DNA of 64,000 nt, from NCBI GenBank assembly GCA_016271365.2, contig CM057449.1, forward strand, positions 1,560,002,501-1,560,066,500, in the 5' to 3' direction. This document shows, in pieces, positions 1 through 12,030 of the stretch; positions within the stretch are counted from its first letter, which is position 1, and each line of letters begins with the position of its first letter. The position numbers were made by a program, and so were the translations under genes. This DNA is from Neoceratodus forsteri. Lineage: Eukaryota > Chordata > Ceratodontiformes > Ceratodontidae. The notes beneath the pieces were generated by a model. It ran no database searches and was not told the DNA's origin. It saw only the letters and a list, made by a program, of their open reading frames with translations.

Positions 1-1104
1 TTTCTTTCTCTCGCAGACTAATTTTTCTTTTTCCCAAATCTGCATCTACACATAATGGATTAACAATATCTCAGTGTACCAAGCTTTGGGTTTAATATTT
101 ATTTTTATTAAAAGTGCTTGGACACCAAGCCACTAAAAGTAGCTGTAATCTTAAGGATGATGCTCTTACATTAGTATAGTGCCCTAGCAATGTGTAGTCA
201 TATAGGTTTCTTGTATATTTCTGTTTTCTTGCATGTTTTCACTAGTTTATCCCAGTGATGTAACACAGTAGAGCAGGTACTGTAGGATCCTAAATGATGA
301 CATATGCTCCTGAATGTTGATGGAGTGTCACCTACTCGGCGATAAATCTGTTGTAATTTTTTGAAACCGCAATAAAAAGATTTTACAAAAAATAAATAAA
401 ATACTTACATGACTCTGAGCTTCTTTCAGTTAATAAATCACTAGAATTTTTCTATATGTTTTAAAGATTGTCATACTGAGGCAAACACAGACAACTCAAA
501 GCATTTAACAAAGGTCTAGCTACCTTTGATGCATTTGTCTGTATTTTCTGTCCCATTATGGCTAATTATTATAGAAAATGTTGGTATTAAATAAGGGCAC
601 TGTCTCTTACAAATTACAACCCACTGACTTTTAATACTTGGGCATGTGATGCGATCCCAGTCCTGTGCAATATTCCATCACAGTAATTTCTACAACAACT
701 GACAATCATGTCACTAATATAGGATTACGCTGCCACTACAAGTGCCAGCAATATGAGCAGAAACGCTGTTAATAACGCAAATATTTCATTACTTAGCACA
801 AAAGCATGTTAAAAGTGGTTGGGTACTAGTTGAAGTATTGTTATTTTTATGTTGGATCTAGTGGGAAAGTCCACATTTAAAGCTTTTGGAATGAAACAGA
901 CAACTCATTCTTTTTTTCAATTCTATATTTATGCCCCTTCACACTGGTCCCCTGTCTTCCCCAAATACTTTTCACCACCAACCAGCCCCTACCTTACCTT
1001 GGACTCCTTTCTTTACTTACGAGGCCTTGGTCTGCTACCTAAGGGGGTGCAGGGGTTATGTCATGAGCCATAAGTCAGTCAGTAGATCTAGAAGGCAGAG
1101 CAAG
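1..1104. other. Unrecognised AT-rich sequence
   Basis: No gene or confident repeat is seen. Around 300-405 on the plus strand a stretch ends with an AATAAA-like signal and A-rich tail; the CAATAAAAAGATT core also occurs at the 3' end of the L1-like element at 32.4 kb (reverse strand). It may be a short L1/Tx1 3' end, but the match is too short to call. The remainder has only short chance reading frames. Confidence 0.4.
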
Positions 1105-1119
1105 CTTGGGTATCAAGTC

Positions 1120-1450
1120 TCATGGGGAGCCAAGGCCAGTGCCACTTACCTGGTTTCCTTTCCCAGATCCCAGTGACACTGACACACTTGGAGAACCAAT
1201 GCACATGTGCACATCAGGCTTGCACACTGTGGATCCCGGGCCAATGTCATCCCCTCCCACACTATATCCTCTACTGCACTGCCACCTACAGTTACCCTGG
1301 TGCCAATAGCAGATCTCTGCCTCCCTGGAGGATGACAGCATCTCCTGGGATGCCTGGTCCTCCTCCCCCCGGCCAGCTCCTGGTGACCCTGGCTTGTTCA
1401 CAAACCTGGGTCGCTGGCATCGTGAAAAGTATGCTACCACTGCCCGCAGG
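1120..1450 (-). repeat. tRNA-derived SINE, copy A (minus)
   Basis: Read on the minus strand, the tRNA-like head lies near 1450 and a B-box-like GGTTTGTGAAC falls at about 1396-1408, preceded by GCGACCC as in the other copies at 15.3, 23.9, 24.5 and 26.8 kb. The body is GC-rich with the shared blocks GGAGGA, CAGGAGATGCTG and GGTGGCAG. Only 1290-1450 aligns convincingly by eye; the stretch down to 1120 is assigned by continuity. No A-rich tail is visible, so the 3' end is probably truncated. Overlapping open frames on both strands here are GC-driven chance frames. Confidence 0.5.
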
Positions 1451-4400
1451 GCCAGCCCCTATTATTTCATTTTAAAAACTGCATCAAAAGCTGGCAAAGC
1501 AGGTTGTGGAGGGGGTGCCAGTTTACAAGTTTGACTACAAAGTACCATGAATAAAATGTGCTAAAAATGCTGAAACCAGCCAGGCGTCTGTGTCCTGAAG
1601 AACACATTGTGGAAGCTCTGGTGCAAATACAACAAAGTTGCTTTGCCGTGATATAAACCTCATGGAATGCTGCTCTTCTGCAAGCAGCATTTTCATTGGT
1701 CAACTAGTGATCCATGTTTCTCTGATAAAGGATCAGCAACAAAAAAAATGCCATAAGCAATCGTACTCAAAAGGAGATTAATCTGTGTCAAGGTAATACA
1801 AACAATTGTCAGTTCACTTGTTTAATTACTTAAACTAGAAACAAATGTGGAAAAGAAATGACAAAACTAATTTGTAATAGCAGTTACAGTACTGTGATGA
1901 TAGAAGTGACTTAGGGCCCAGTCTACAAAACAGTTTCTCCCATACTATGTCAAAACTCTTCTGTGGATAGGGCTCTTAGGGTCCATCTTGTCTGCCGTCC
2001 TGTATGGCACTGACTACACCCAATCTGAACATCACATGTAACCCACCATAAGATTGCCACCTCTGGGAACCACTTCATGGCTGAGCTCCTGGCCATGTTC
2101 ACTCTTTTTGGCAAAGGAAGGGATGAGAGCATGTATATAAAGGGCCTAGACTCCGAGATTGAAAGAGTTTGGAGAAGAGGAAAGGGAAAATCCCCTTGAG
2201 TTTTAGAGAAAGGAGAAATCCCCGAGTGCTATCATGAAGTTGGAGTAGGAGGGCAGCCACCCTCATGGAGAGTGGGGTCCCTACCCTGTTGAAACTGGAA
2301 ATGTCAATGTGATCTACCAAAAATGAGCCATGGTAGACACGGTGGGGGGGAGACTTCCAAAGCAGTCCACCTCATTTACGACACCTTCCAAACAGCGGTC
2401 ATGCCATGGTCTCTGCTGGCCACAAAGGCATACATCTTTGCATAGCAGCCAGGCAGCCAGCTGGTAGCCCTTGCAATTCACAACCTAGACCCCAAGCATG
2501 GAAGGTGTTGAACCAAGCAACCCTGATTCTGGGACTGAGGTCTCAAGGAACGTACTGCAGAAAAAAATGATTGAATGGTGTGTAATTTGCTTACAGGATT
2601 TTTCCAGTCATCTAAAGGAATTTAGCAGGCCCTGAAGGAAAGTGCCACGGACGTGCTTTTGTTTGAAGCCACCTGGGTGCTGACACCTCGAGCTAGAGGC
2701 TGGTAAGCAGTATCTGTGGCATCCTTATTTAATAATGTTTATAATAAGACAGGCCTGACCACTAAGGGATATGCTTTGTGCAAATACTAATTGTTTGAGC
2801 ATTGATAATCCAGACTATGTCTGTGAGGAGCCTTTCTGAAACTCTAAAGTTGGTCCTCGTAATGAACATTTACAACTGCTTTGCATCAATGCATTGTCAT
2901 CTCTCTGTGACTGTTTGATTTCACTGTGATTGTGTGCCATAGTTACTACCATGTCTGCCTGAGGGTACTGTGCTGTGCTTTAATTAAGGAATAAGGCATG
3001 CCAGGGTATATTTCGTGCTGGCATAATGTCATGCCTCAAGTGGGTGCAACCTGAGAAGTGACATTATCCCAGCAAAACTCATACACTGAGGTCGCTTTTT
3101 GCAATTATAAATTGATCTGTTTATGTATTAATAAAAAATAACTCCTTTTAAAACATTTATTGATGATTGTTATATGTGCAGGCTACATTTAACAAAAGTA
3201 GTTCTTATTGCTGTTCTTGCCACCTTGTGACAAAATTGTAGAGGTGCCTACGAGCTGTATTACTGAAGTTCCACCCTCCCTCCCCCTTTGCTGGTCTGTG
3301 GTAATGACCTGATCAGGGCCTGTTTGTTGATGTGAGCCATAGTTTGTGGCAGAGACAGTCTAAGATGTACTGAGGGATGCTGCCTATGACATCTTTCTGA
3401 CACAACATGGTGTATGTCAATGTACTGCACCATATTTTGAGGACAGGCCTGTTGAAGTGGTGCAAAGTGAGTGTTCATTTGAGTGACTCAGCATGTGAGT
3501 GAGCAGTGAGACAATTAAGGATTTTTTTATTCCTTGGAAAAGTGAGAGGGAAGGCGACTGAGAATGATTACTGCAGTGAGCAGGGAAAGGATTGTGAGCG
3601 GGAGCAGTTGAGACCCAGAGTGTTAAATCTGCATACCATGTGGTGTTTAGCAGCTGCTTCAGTGCAATCAACAGTAGGACTCAGAGAGGGTACAGTGCAG
3701 TGGCTATTAGAAAGAGTAGTGGGTGGGAGAGTGGGGAGTAGATTGCTTTTCAATACTCACTGGAAACGATGATAACACAGTAGAATTTTTTTTTTATTTC
3801 TTAGCAAGGTAGTATAAAAGCAGGGAGGATTTGTGCCTTTTGTGATTAATGCCTTGTACTAGCAGGAACTGTCGACAGCCATAATAACAGGGCAGCAAGG
3901 GATTGGGAGAAGTGACAGGATCACTTCAAAACAGGTAAGCAGGCTCTATAGAGACAGCTCTGAGAGGCTGTTCCCTTGTCTGGTTCTCCATGTCCAGGCC
4001 CAAAACCATGCAGCTCTGTCTGTGTCAAGGCTTGCTGGCTTCCTTCAACAGTTTTACTCAGGTGCCAAGAAATGTTTGAGTCTGTACTCTTCCACCGAGG
4101 GCTACACACTGATCTTTGGTTGTCATCTCTTGCACAGGTCAGCAAGAATATGCCGCTCAAACCACCATTTTTCCAGGCACAAGACCTAGGATGATGCACT
4201 CATCTCATGATTGCAACACAATGCCTGACTATTTGAGGATCCCACACTGATCTGTTTGCCCTTGAGCTGTACATCTTTTACACAGGGCTCCGACCTGGGG
4301 TTCCAATTGGATGTGTCACTTATTATTCAGTCTTCCTCGACATGCAATAGGCAGTTGGTTGTATCACTTACCACTCAATCCTCCTTGATATCCAATGGTG

Positions 4401-5689
4401 CCAACACAATGACCCACCTTTCACAGAGTCCGTGCAGCAGTCCCTGGGCCTGGGATGGTTATGGATTGGCCATCCCTGCGGCAATGAGGTCACAAGATGG
4501 CAGCTTTCATGCACTTCAGGCAGCCTGTCCCCCAAACCACAGTTTCAGCAATGTCTTTCACTGCTTATCCTCCACTTCACACAAGGAGTTCAGGGGTCAG
4601 GTCTGATCAGACAAACTCTTGACTGTGAAGGAGGGGATTACATGTATGTTTGTATCACTGCTGCAATTTGGTGCCTTTCTTTGTGCACATCACATCTGGA
4701 GCACATGGACTTCTATGTGTCATATAACTATGACAAAAATAATGAGCCATGGGCTCTCATAAAAGTCACTGCCCAGTGAGACCAACTGGTGGGGGAGAGG
4801 CACTATGAAAACAAACACCCAGCTCAGAACAATGCCAGTAACTTGTTAGTATGAAAGACATTTGGTTACCTTTAAGCTTTCTCCATGAGTTAGGGCTCAG
4901 TTCAACCTTTATCACTCCACCACTTACATGAAAATAGGTGTCTATACGTCACAAAAAAAAAAAAGATCAAACAATCAGAACTTTTATTTAATGCATAACA
5001 CAGTCCTTGATGGGAGCCAATAATATTCCCATAGCTGATGCAAATAGATGCAGTTACATAATGGGACCTGAGAAGGACCCTCAGTTAATCTCTCCCTTGG
5101 GAGATTTAACATTACCTTTACCGTCGCATTTAATAGGTAGCAACTTGTGGCCATTTCACATAAGAACTCCCAAAACTTCACCAGGAAATCTCTCACCTGA
5201 CAGGAACACTGCTTATGGTAATTGGCACTTTCAGTTCAGAGGTTCCCCACTCATCCAGGGGATCCCAACTAAATTTAATAGTCACAGGATAGATCCTTTC
5301 CTCAGCATGATCTTTGGCACAGTCATGAGCAGGAATCTGGCCTGCAAATTAATGCGTTCTGGGAAACCTTTCTCTATATCTGGAGCTTTGAACCCCTTGA
5401 AAGCTCTGTAAGGACTAATCCTCCTGAAAATGTAAGCCCACTTTAATCCAATACATACATCATATTCGAACTTCCACACTGCTGTGGGACTGAATCCCAC
5501 ACAGAATAATGAAGCAGCTTCTCTCCCACAGGAGCCTTGGAACTGCATGGTGGGCACATGATGACTTCTGGTTTACCCTGTGAGGTGAGAACACTCTTCT
5601 AGACCTAGGCTCTCACTTGAGTACATTAATCGGGATCACAGCTGGTCTCTATGTGAACCTTTCTTTCAGATCAAAACTTTCTCCTTTTT
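1451..5689. other. Unrecognised sequence, no gene seen
   Basis: About 4.2 kb in which no protein family, RNA gene or element structure is recognised. The open frames are short (at most about 130 codons), mutually overlapping and without known motifs. Local features are limited to homopolymer runs (for example A12 near 4953) and ordinary AT-rich DNA. Old, decayed repeats are likely but cannot be named from reading alone. Confidence 0.4.
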
Positions 5690-5828
5690 TTCTCTAGGTA
5701 CAAGAGGTTCATGAAGATCTGCACCAGTAGAAAGGTTCAGTCCTACCTGGTCCTGGGACTCTGTGATACACCAAGCTTAACAACTTCTCATAGCCACGAG
5801 ACTGCAACCAGAACTTTTCCCATTCTTT

Positions 5829-6330
5829 AAAACAAAACATCAAAAAACAGTACTCATAATCGGAGACTCTATGATTAGGAAGGTAGAGTCTCAAATTTTG
5901 TATTATGACCAGGAGAGGATCGAAGTTAAGTGCCTCCCTGGGACATCGGCATGGCAGGATACAGACCACACAGAAAATACTGTGCACAACAGGGAACCTG
6001 ACACTAAGATCATTCTCCACATAGGAACAAATGACCTAGCCAGTAGGTCAGTGGAGGAAACAAAACAAAACTTAATGAAACTTGGCAACGAGATGGTTCC
6101 CTTTCATCCAGTGTATCTTTCTCAGAGATTCTGCCTGTCTGGGAGAGGGGGGACAGCAGGCAGAAGATCAGAGAGAAAGACATAACCGAACTTAACAACT
6201 AGCTAAAAATCTGGTGTAAAGGAAAAGGACATCACTATATAGGGGACTGGCATACCTTCTGGGAGAGGGAGTTTTTTGCCTTAGACGGCCTACACCTCAC
6301 AAGGCAGGGAACTCAAGCGCTGGGTTAGAA
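5829..6330 (+). pseudogene. CR1 ORF1 remnant with SGNH esterase
   Basis: The frame reads VLIIGDSMIRKVE (block I, GDS), then VKCLPGT, then KIILHIGTNDLASRS (block III, GTND). After a frameshift it continues as ALDGLHLTRQG near 6277-6310 (block V, DxxH). These are the conserved blocks of SGNH/GDSL hydrolases, an esterase domain known in ORF1 of many CR1/L2 elements, where it is thought to aid RNP or membrane association. The Ser of block I and the Asp/His of block V are visible. The ORF is broken around 6185 and lacks a clear start, so it is a pseudogene. Confidence 0.75.
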
Positions 6331-6569
6331 GTTCAATGTCCCTATCTCAGTTAAACTAGCAGAAGGGGAGGAAGCAAAGGTGCTCATCGTATCAGAGAAA
6401 GTGCCATCTACCCCTTCCCCATTCTCAGCTAGTGTGGCATCTCAGCACCATAAGGTTAGCGTAACCTTAGATCAGCAAGACGACCCACCAAGGAAAACCA
6501 GTAGGAGTATGAAACACAAACATGCTAAACTGAAACTGCATAACCAGACCATACAAAGGCAGACCCAAG

Positions 6570-8575
6570 GATGGCAGGCAATGTGCATTAACGCTCATAG
6601 CCTACCGAACAAGATATCAGAGCTCACAGCCATGTTGGTAGAGACACAACTAGACTGGGTTGCAGTCACGGAAACATGGTTCACCACGAACCACATCTGG
6701 GATGTAGTCATACCAGGTTACACGCTCTTCAGAAGAGACCACAAGGGAAGGAAGGGAGGAGGGGTGGCTCTGTATGTAAGGGAAGGGATCAATGCAACAG
6801 AGATCTAGGGGTAACACAGAAACACAGAGGCCCTGTGGGTTACCCTAGGAGCTGGGGACAAGGACCCCATCAGAGTGGGGGTTAAGTACAGACCCTTAAC
6901 CCAGAAACTAGAAATTGACAAGGAACTCCTAGAAGCCATCTCAATGATGGCTGACAAAGGTGAGCTGCTAATAGCTGGGGACTTCAATCTGCCAGATGTA
7001 GACTGGACCTCATGCACAGCATCCTCTGAAATGAGTAGGGAGTTCCTACCCACACACTGAAAAGGGCAGGGCTCAACCAACTTGTAAATTCACCCACTAG
7101 AGACCACGCTACCCTTGACCTAGTGCTCACAAACAGCTCAAGGGTTTCAAATGTTCAGGTGGGCATAAACCTAGGAATCAGTGACCACAGGTCAGTCTGG
7201 CTATCAATCAACAAGGCAAAAGAAAGGCAGAAGAAATATGTCACATAAAAATCAAGATCCTGGATTTCTGTAGGGCAGACTTTCCAGAGATGAGATCAAT
7301 AATTAAATCATTACTAGCTAGGGGAAGCACGGGGGATAAGGAATATGACTAGACGCATTTTAAGAGGGTCATAACAACAGTTGCTGAACAATGTACACGT
7401 CAAATCAGTAAATCAAAAAAGATGGAGGAAACCTCTCTGGTTCACCAGAGACTTAGCAGCAATAATAAGGGATAAGAAGAGGGTTTTTAAGCAGTTTGAG
7501 GTATCACAGAAGGAAGCCAACATGGACAACTACAGGAGCAAGCTCAGGGAGGCAGAAAGAGCCATTCGAAGGGCCAAAGCACAAACAGAGAAAAAAATAT
7601 CACAGGGAGATAAAACTTTCAATAGGTACATGAGAGAAAAAAGGAAGAGTAAGTGGGAAATGGTCAGACTAATAGCACAAGATGGCCAGATGGCAGAGGA
7701 TGACAATCACAAAGCAGAGGTGTTAAATATGTTCTTCTGCTCTGTTTTCACAACAGAGGGCAGTGGAAAAGATCCTCCACTAAAGCAAATAGAACACAAT
7801 AACAAGGAGGCAGACATGAGTCTCTTCACAAGAGAAAGAGTCCTAGAAGAGCTAAACAAACTTAGAGTGGATAAAGCAATGGTGCAGGATGGACTTGACC
7901 CAAGGGTGTTGAAGGAACTAAGGGAAGAAATTGCAGCACCACTAGTAGAATTATTCAGTAGATCACTGGAGAGTGGCACAGTACCTCAGGACTGGAGAAC
8001 AGCATCAGTAGTGCCCCTGCACAAGGAAGGAAGGAAGGAGGATACTGGGAACTATCGTCCAGTCAGCCTAACCTCAATAATGGGAAAAATGATGGAAGCA
8101 CTACTAAAGGAGAGAATAGCGGAATACCTGAGGGAAAATAGAAAACTAGACCCCGAGCAACATGGTTTCATGGCAGGAAGATCATGTCATACAAACATGA
8201 CACATTTCTTTGACTGGGTTACCAAAACTATGGAAAAGGGCAGCTCGGTGTACATAGTGTACCTAGACTTCAGTAAAGCCTTTGACACCGTCCCCCACAG
8301 GAGGTTGGGAAATAAGCTGGAGCACACAGGGTTAGGGTACAATATAGTCAACTGGGTTAGGAACTGGCTATAGAATAGAAAACAGAGAGCCTTGGTCAAT
8401 GGAGCTATGTCACAGGAAGGGAGGTGACCAGTGGCGTGCCACAGGGGTCAGTGCTGGGTCCAATACTCTTCAACATATTCATCAGTGATACTGCAGAGGA
8501 ATTGGACGGAAAGGTATGCCTGATTGCAGATGATATAAAGCTTTGCAATGGGGTGTACACACAGGAGGGGGCCAC
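6570..8575 (+). pseudogene. CR1 ORF2 remnant (endonuclease + RT)
   Basis: The APE endonuclease shows MCINAHSLPNKI, AVTETWF, GGGVALYVREG, a frameshift near 6808, then GDFNLPDVDW and GISDHRSVW, which carry the usual Asn, Glu, Asp and His catalytic positions. The RT is open for 330 codons from 7381 to 8373: LDPRVLKELREE, VVPLHKEGR, NYRPVSLTSIMGKMMEALLKER, QHGFMAGRSCHTN, YLDFSKAFDTVPH. After a stop and shift near 8373 it continues VTSGVPQGSVLGP and LIADDIKLCN, where the catalytic pair is IADD instead of FADD. The frame ends where the element is truncated. Family assignment to CR1 is firm; activity is excluded by the breaks. Confidence 0.85.
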
Positions 8576-8612
8576 AAGCATTATCCCAGCATAACATGTG
8601 CCTTTTGTAGCA

Positions 8613-10378
8613 TAGTAATATAGTAGTTGATGGCAGATAAGGACTGCTAGGCCCACCTAGTCTGCCTGTATTCCCTGCCTGCATCAGCAGCCACTGACCC
8701 TATTTGGTCATTGGATATCTCCTCTCTTCATCCCATCTGGGGTTTGCTCGATGTCTATCCCATGCATGTTTGAATCTCCCCACTGTGTTAGCACCCACCA
8801 CTTCCTGGGGTAGGCTATTCCAAGCATCAACCACCCTATCCATGAAAAAGAATTTCCTCACATTTTCCCTTATCCTGGCCCCCCTTCAATCTCATATTGT
8901 GTCCCCTCTTCCTTGTACAACTCTTGTAATGAAAGATGTCACCCACCTGCACTTTGTTCAAGCCTTTAATATAATTGAAGGACTCGATCATATCCCCCCA
9001 TACCATCTTCTCCTCAAGTGTATACATATTGAAGTCTTTTAATCTGTCCTCATAAGCTTTCTGATGCAACCCCTTCGCCATCTTGGTCGCCCTTCTCTGG
9101 ACTGCCTCCAACCTGTCTATGTCTTTGCAAAGATGCAGTCTCCAGAACTGAACACCATATTCCAGATGAGACCTCACTAGCATTTTGTACAACGGCATTA
9201 ACACCTCCCTTCTGCTAGTGATACCCTTCTTATGCACCCCAACATTCCACTGACCCTCCCCACAGCCTGTTACACTGTTTGGCCACCTTTAGGTCATCTG
9301 AGATGATTATTCCTAAATCCCGCTCTTCCCTGGTGACTATCAGCAATCCTCCCCCTTCCCATCCTGTAGCTCTCTGCAGAATTTCTTCACCCCAGTTACA
9401 TGATCCTGCACATCTTTGCATTATATTTTAATTCCAGCCTTCTCAGATTCCTCCTCATTCTTACGACCCCCTTCAGTCTGTCTACTCTGTTGCAGATCTT
9501 GGCATCATCCACAGACAGGCAAACCTTCCCCTCTAGCCCTTCAGCAATGTCATTGATGAAGACATTAAAAAGGACTGGCCCCAGTACCGATCCCTGAGGT
9601 ACCCCACTGGTCACCCTCCTTTCCTCAGATTTGATATCATTTACTACCACCCTCTACTTCCTGTCCCCCAACCAGTTGCTAACCCAGTTTTCCACTTTTT
9701 GGCCCATCCGCAGGCTACCTAGCTTTTTCACCAGTCTTCCGTGGGTATGGTATTGAAGGCCTTGCTGAAATCGAGGTAGGCAATATCCACCACTCCTCCC
9801 TGATCCACCTCCTTCATCACCCAGTCAAACAAGTCAATCAGATTTGTTTGCCATGACCTTTCTGCTGTGAATTCATGCTGCCTCGGATATTGTGCTCCCA
9901 TGGTTTCCAAGTGTTCCACAATCCTCTCCTTAAGCAGTGCCTCCATGGTCTTACACACTACTGTGGTGAAGCTGACCAGCATGTGGATTCCTGCCTCCTC
10001 CCTCCTACCACTCTTACAGAGAGGGACTACATTTGCCCCCTTCCAGTCCTCTGGAACCACCCCTGTATCAAATGACTCACTAAACAGGGCCACCAATGGA
10101 GCTGCTAGCACTGCCCAAAATTCCTTTAATATTCTGGGGTGTATATTATCTGGTCCCATTGCTTTGTCCACCCTAAGTTTTGTGAGTTCCTCCAGGACTC
10201 TCTTCTGAAAAATTACTGGTGTTTACCTCTTCCCCCCCCACCTTGTTTTGGCTGCCACCTAGCTGTGTTCCCTGTCCCTTCCCCTCTATCGTGAATACCG
10301 AACAGTATGTTACCTTATTGCTTAAAGTGATTTTCCAATCTTCTGCTGTTATTGTTGGACTTAACACATTTGGTAGGT
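8613..10378 (-). mobile_element. CR1-clade LINE, copy 2 (5' truncated)
   Basis: A minus-strand CR1. Its 3' end is at the low coordinate: the reverse complement reads CCTTATCTGCCATCAACTAC then ATATTACTATG, a variant of the CR1 tail. Going up, the C-terminal domain is at 8836-9237 ([28 protein letters not shown]) and the RT core at 9396-9650 (VTSGVPQGSVLGP; catalytic box SVDD) and 9728-10171 (MGPDNIHPRILKE, YLDFSKAFNTIP). A last coding trace (CSVFTIEGKG) ends near 10378, so the element is 5' truncated before the endonuclease. It lies tail to tail with copy 1, 35 bp away. Confidence 0.85.
8836..10367 (-). pseudogene. CR1 ORF2 remnant (RT and C-terminus)
   Basis: Four frame segments read in order on the minus strand: 10367-10173 (linker before RT), 10171-9728 (RT palm N-half, with DFSKAFN), 9650-9396 (palm C-half) and 9237-8836 (conserved C-terminal CR1 region, ending FHYKSCTRKRGHNMRLKGG). 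The first catalytic Asp in YLDFSKAF is kept; the FADD box is changed to SVDD. Each junction is a frameshift or stop, so at least three disabling changes are present. Confidence 0.8.
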
Positions 10379-11059
10379 TATGTCAGCGATAGCTTGTTTC
10401 TGTTATTTTTAATATTTTTTTGCCAGTTTATATTTAGCTGGAAGGGATTGTAGTTTGGCCTTGACAGGGTGGCCAACTGATCCCTTCCACTTTCCTAGTC
10501 ATGTACACACTGCCATGCTCAGGCATGTTATGAAGTGCAGCAAGGGAGAGCGTGGGGGTACGCCCCATTGACATGAACAGGAGTCAATTTTCTTTACTAA
10601 TTAATACATTATGATGGCCAGTTGGAGATTAATGAAGGCTGTCACTCGACTAGCAAGGCCCTTTTTGTGTTTTTACCTGAGTTTATTGTGTTGTAAAACA
10701 CTCTGAGCCCCATGGAATGGGCACCAAATAAATAAAATACTACATCTACTGTGGCAGTCCTCAGCCCCTATTCTGGAGGTCCAATGCTGCATCCAGCTGT
10801 GCAGCCCCAAACTTCAAAAATGCCTGCATCAGGTATACTTTTGCAAATGTAGCTCCAAACAGCTGGAACAATGTTCTATACCCTTCATATTGACACCAGC
10901 CATAGTCTCCTTTATCATCTGACTTCCCCATTATCTCACAGAACTGTGCTCCTGCCATATAAACTGTCCCTGACTAGAGTCAGTATTGGGATTCCTTATC
11001 ATTTACTCAAAATATGTGGTGTAGCAGTCAAACAGATAGCATAGCAGCAGGGAGACTGC
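10379..11059. other. Mostly unrecognised; short L2-like 3' end
   Basis: At about 10680-10742 the plus strand reads GTAAAACACTCTGAGCCCCA and closes with an AAATAAATAAAAT tail, the pattern of an L2-type LINE (or L2-tailed SINE) 3' end. No coding part is attached. The rest of the interval shows no gene or other recognised element. Confidence 0.45.
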
Positions 11060-12030
11060 TTTTTATATCTTACCTCCACATCAGGCAACTGCTTAGAAGT
11101 GGTGCCCAGCTCCCTGAAATACCTCAGCCTCACCCTGGACCAGGGTTTCATCTTTAAGAACCATGAGGGATCTAGTCACCAAATCCATACATGGGAAACT
11201 AGGCGCCTTCTACCAACTGAAAGACCATCTGGTACCTGAAGCTGGGCTCTCTATCATCACCAGCATTCTCCTCCCGACACTCACCTACGCTGCCCCAGTC
11301 ATTCATGGATTTGAGATGAACAGACTCCAGGTACTGTACAATAAGGTGGCTCACTTCACCTCCCAGGCAAACCCCAGGAGTCACCACTGTGACACCCTAA
11401 CCCTACTAAATTGGCCCTCCCTTGACGCTCGCCTCCAGTACCCTCTGCTATTTCTAGCTTACAAGTTAATCAGCCCAACTCCCCCTCCCAGTCTCTCTGG
11501 ACTCATTGCTCTAAAGCCCAGTCCCCGGCTCCTCTACACTACAGGCCAAACTCTCCTAGATGTCCCCAGAGTAAGAACCAAGGCGGATAGCAAGTCATTC
11601 TCCCACACTGCCCCTACCCTTTGGAACATACTCCCTCTCGGGGTGCAGGAAGCACCTTCTATCAAAAGTTTCCACACTAGGCTTAAGGCCCATATGGTGG
11701 TAGCCAGTACTTGCCGCTGCATCGGATCCTGAGATCACCCTACAGCTAAATGATCTACCAGGTCTTAACCTAATTTTAGTGTGTATCAACTATGATAAGT
11801 ACTACTTGTCAACATTTTGGTCCCCCTATTTACTCCCAATGTACTTTTACATTCCTGAATGCTGTTATGACTGTATGATGCTTGTATTATCTGTAACTGT
11901 GCTGATTGTGTCACACTGTTTATTCACTAATGCTATGTAATCACAGGTCGCCCCTGAAAAAGGGACCTCCGGGGCTCAGTGAGCTTACCCGGTCACCAAA
12001 ATGTAATAAATAAATAAATAATCCAGTAAC
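11060..12030 (+). mobile_element. L2-like LINE, 3' part
   Basis: A 5'-truncated plus-strand L2-like LINE. The coding part begins with SSLKYLSLTLDQGFIFKNH near 11111-11165 (the L2 motif after the RT palm), shifts frame, and continues as a 189-codon open frame. A roughly 220-bp 3' UTR then leads to a terminal segment at 11943-12025 with GCCCCTGAAAAAGGGACC and a TAAATAAATAAATAA tail. The same terminal segment recurs on the minus strand at 52.27 and 62.34 kb, and related tails at 41.12 kb, so this family has several copies in the window. Confidence 0.75.
11163..11732 (+). pseudogene. L2-like ORF2 C-terminal domain
   Basis: 189 codons matching the region downstream of the RT in L2/Rex-type LINEs: SIITSILLPTLTYAAPV, then LNWPSLDARLQYPLLFLAYK (the usual 'L.WLP...R..FK.L...K' block), then KSFSHTAPTLWNILPLGVQE and APSIKSFHTRLKAHM (the 'AF...AP.LWN.LP..IR....SFK..LK..L' block). 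The RT itself is absent and the domain joins its upstream part only through a frameshift, so this is a fragment. The first ATG is not a genuine start. Confidence 0.75.

Larger units (their letters stand above)
5690..8578 (+). mobile_element. CR1-clade LINE, copy 1 (3' truncated)
   Basis: A plus-strand CR1 retrotransposon with three recognisable modules in order: an SGNH/GDSL-esterase ORF1 (about 5829-6330), an APE-type endonuclease (about 6570-7230) and a CR1 reverse transcriptase (7381-8560). It stops at 8578, shortly after the RT YxDD-equivalent motif, and runs into the 3' end of another CR1 in the opposite orientation. The C-terminal part of ORF2 and the 3' tail are therefore missing. The 5' boundary is approximate; similarity fades above 5829. 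Several frameshifts and stops make it non-functional. Confidence 0.85.

Noticed and set aside
5007..5411. 134-codon open frame
   Set aside because: No recognisable domain or codon pattern, no splice context, and overlapping frames of similar length on the other strand.
10760..10870. Relationship with the GGTGCAGCTGCA part of the 29.2-kb TIR element
   Set aside because: Only short shared words (CAGCTG, TGCATC) are visible; not enough to align.
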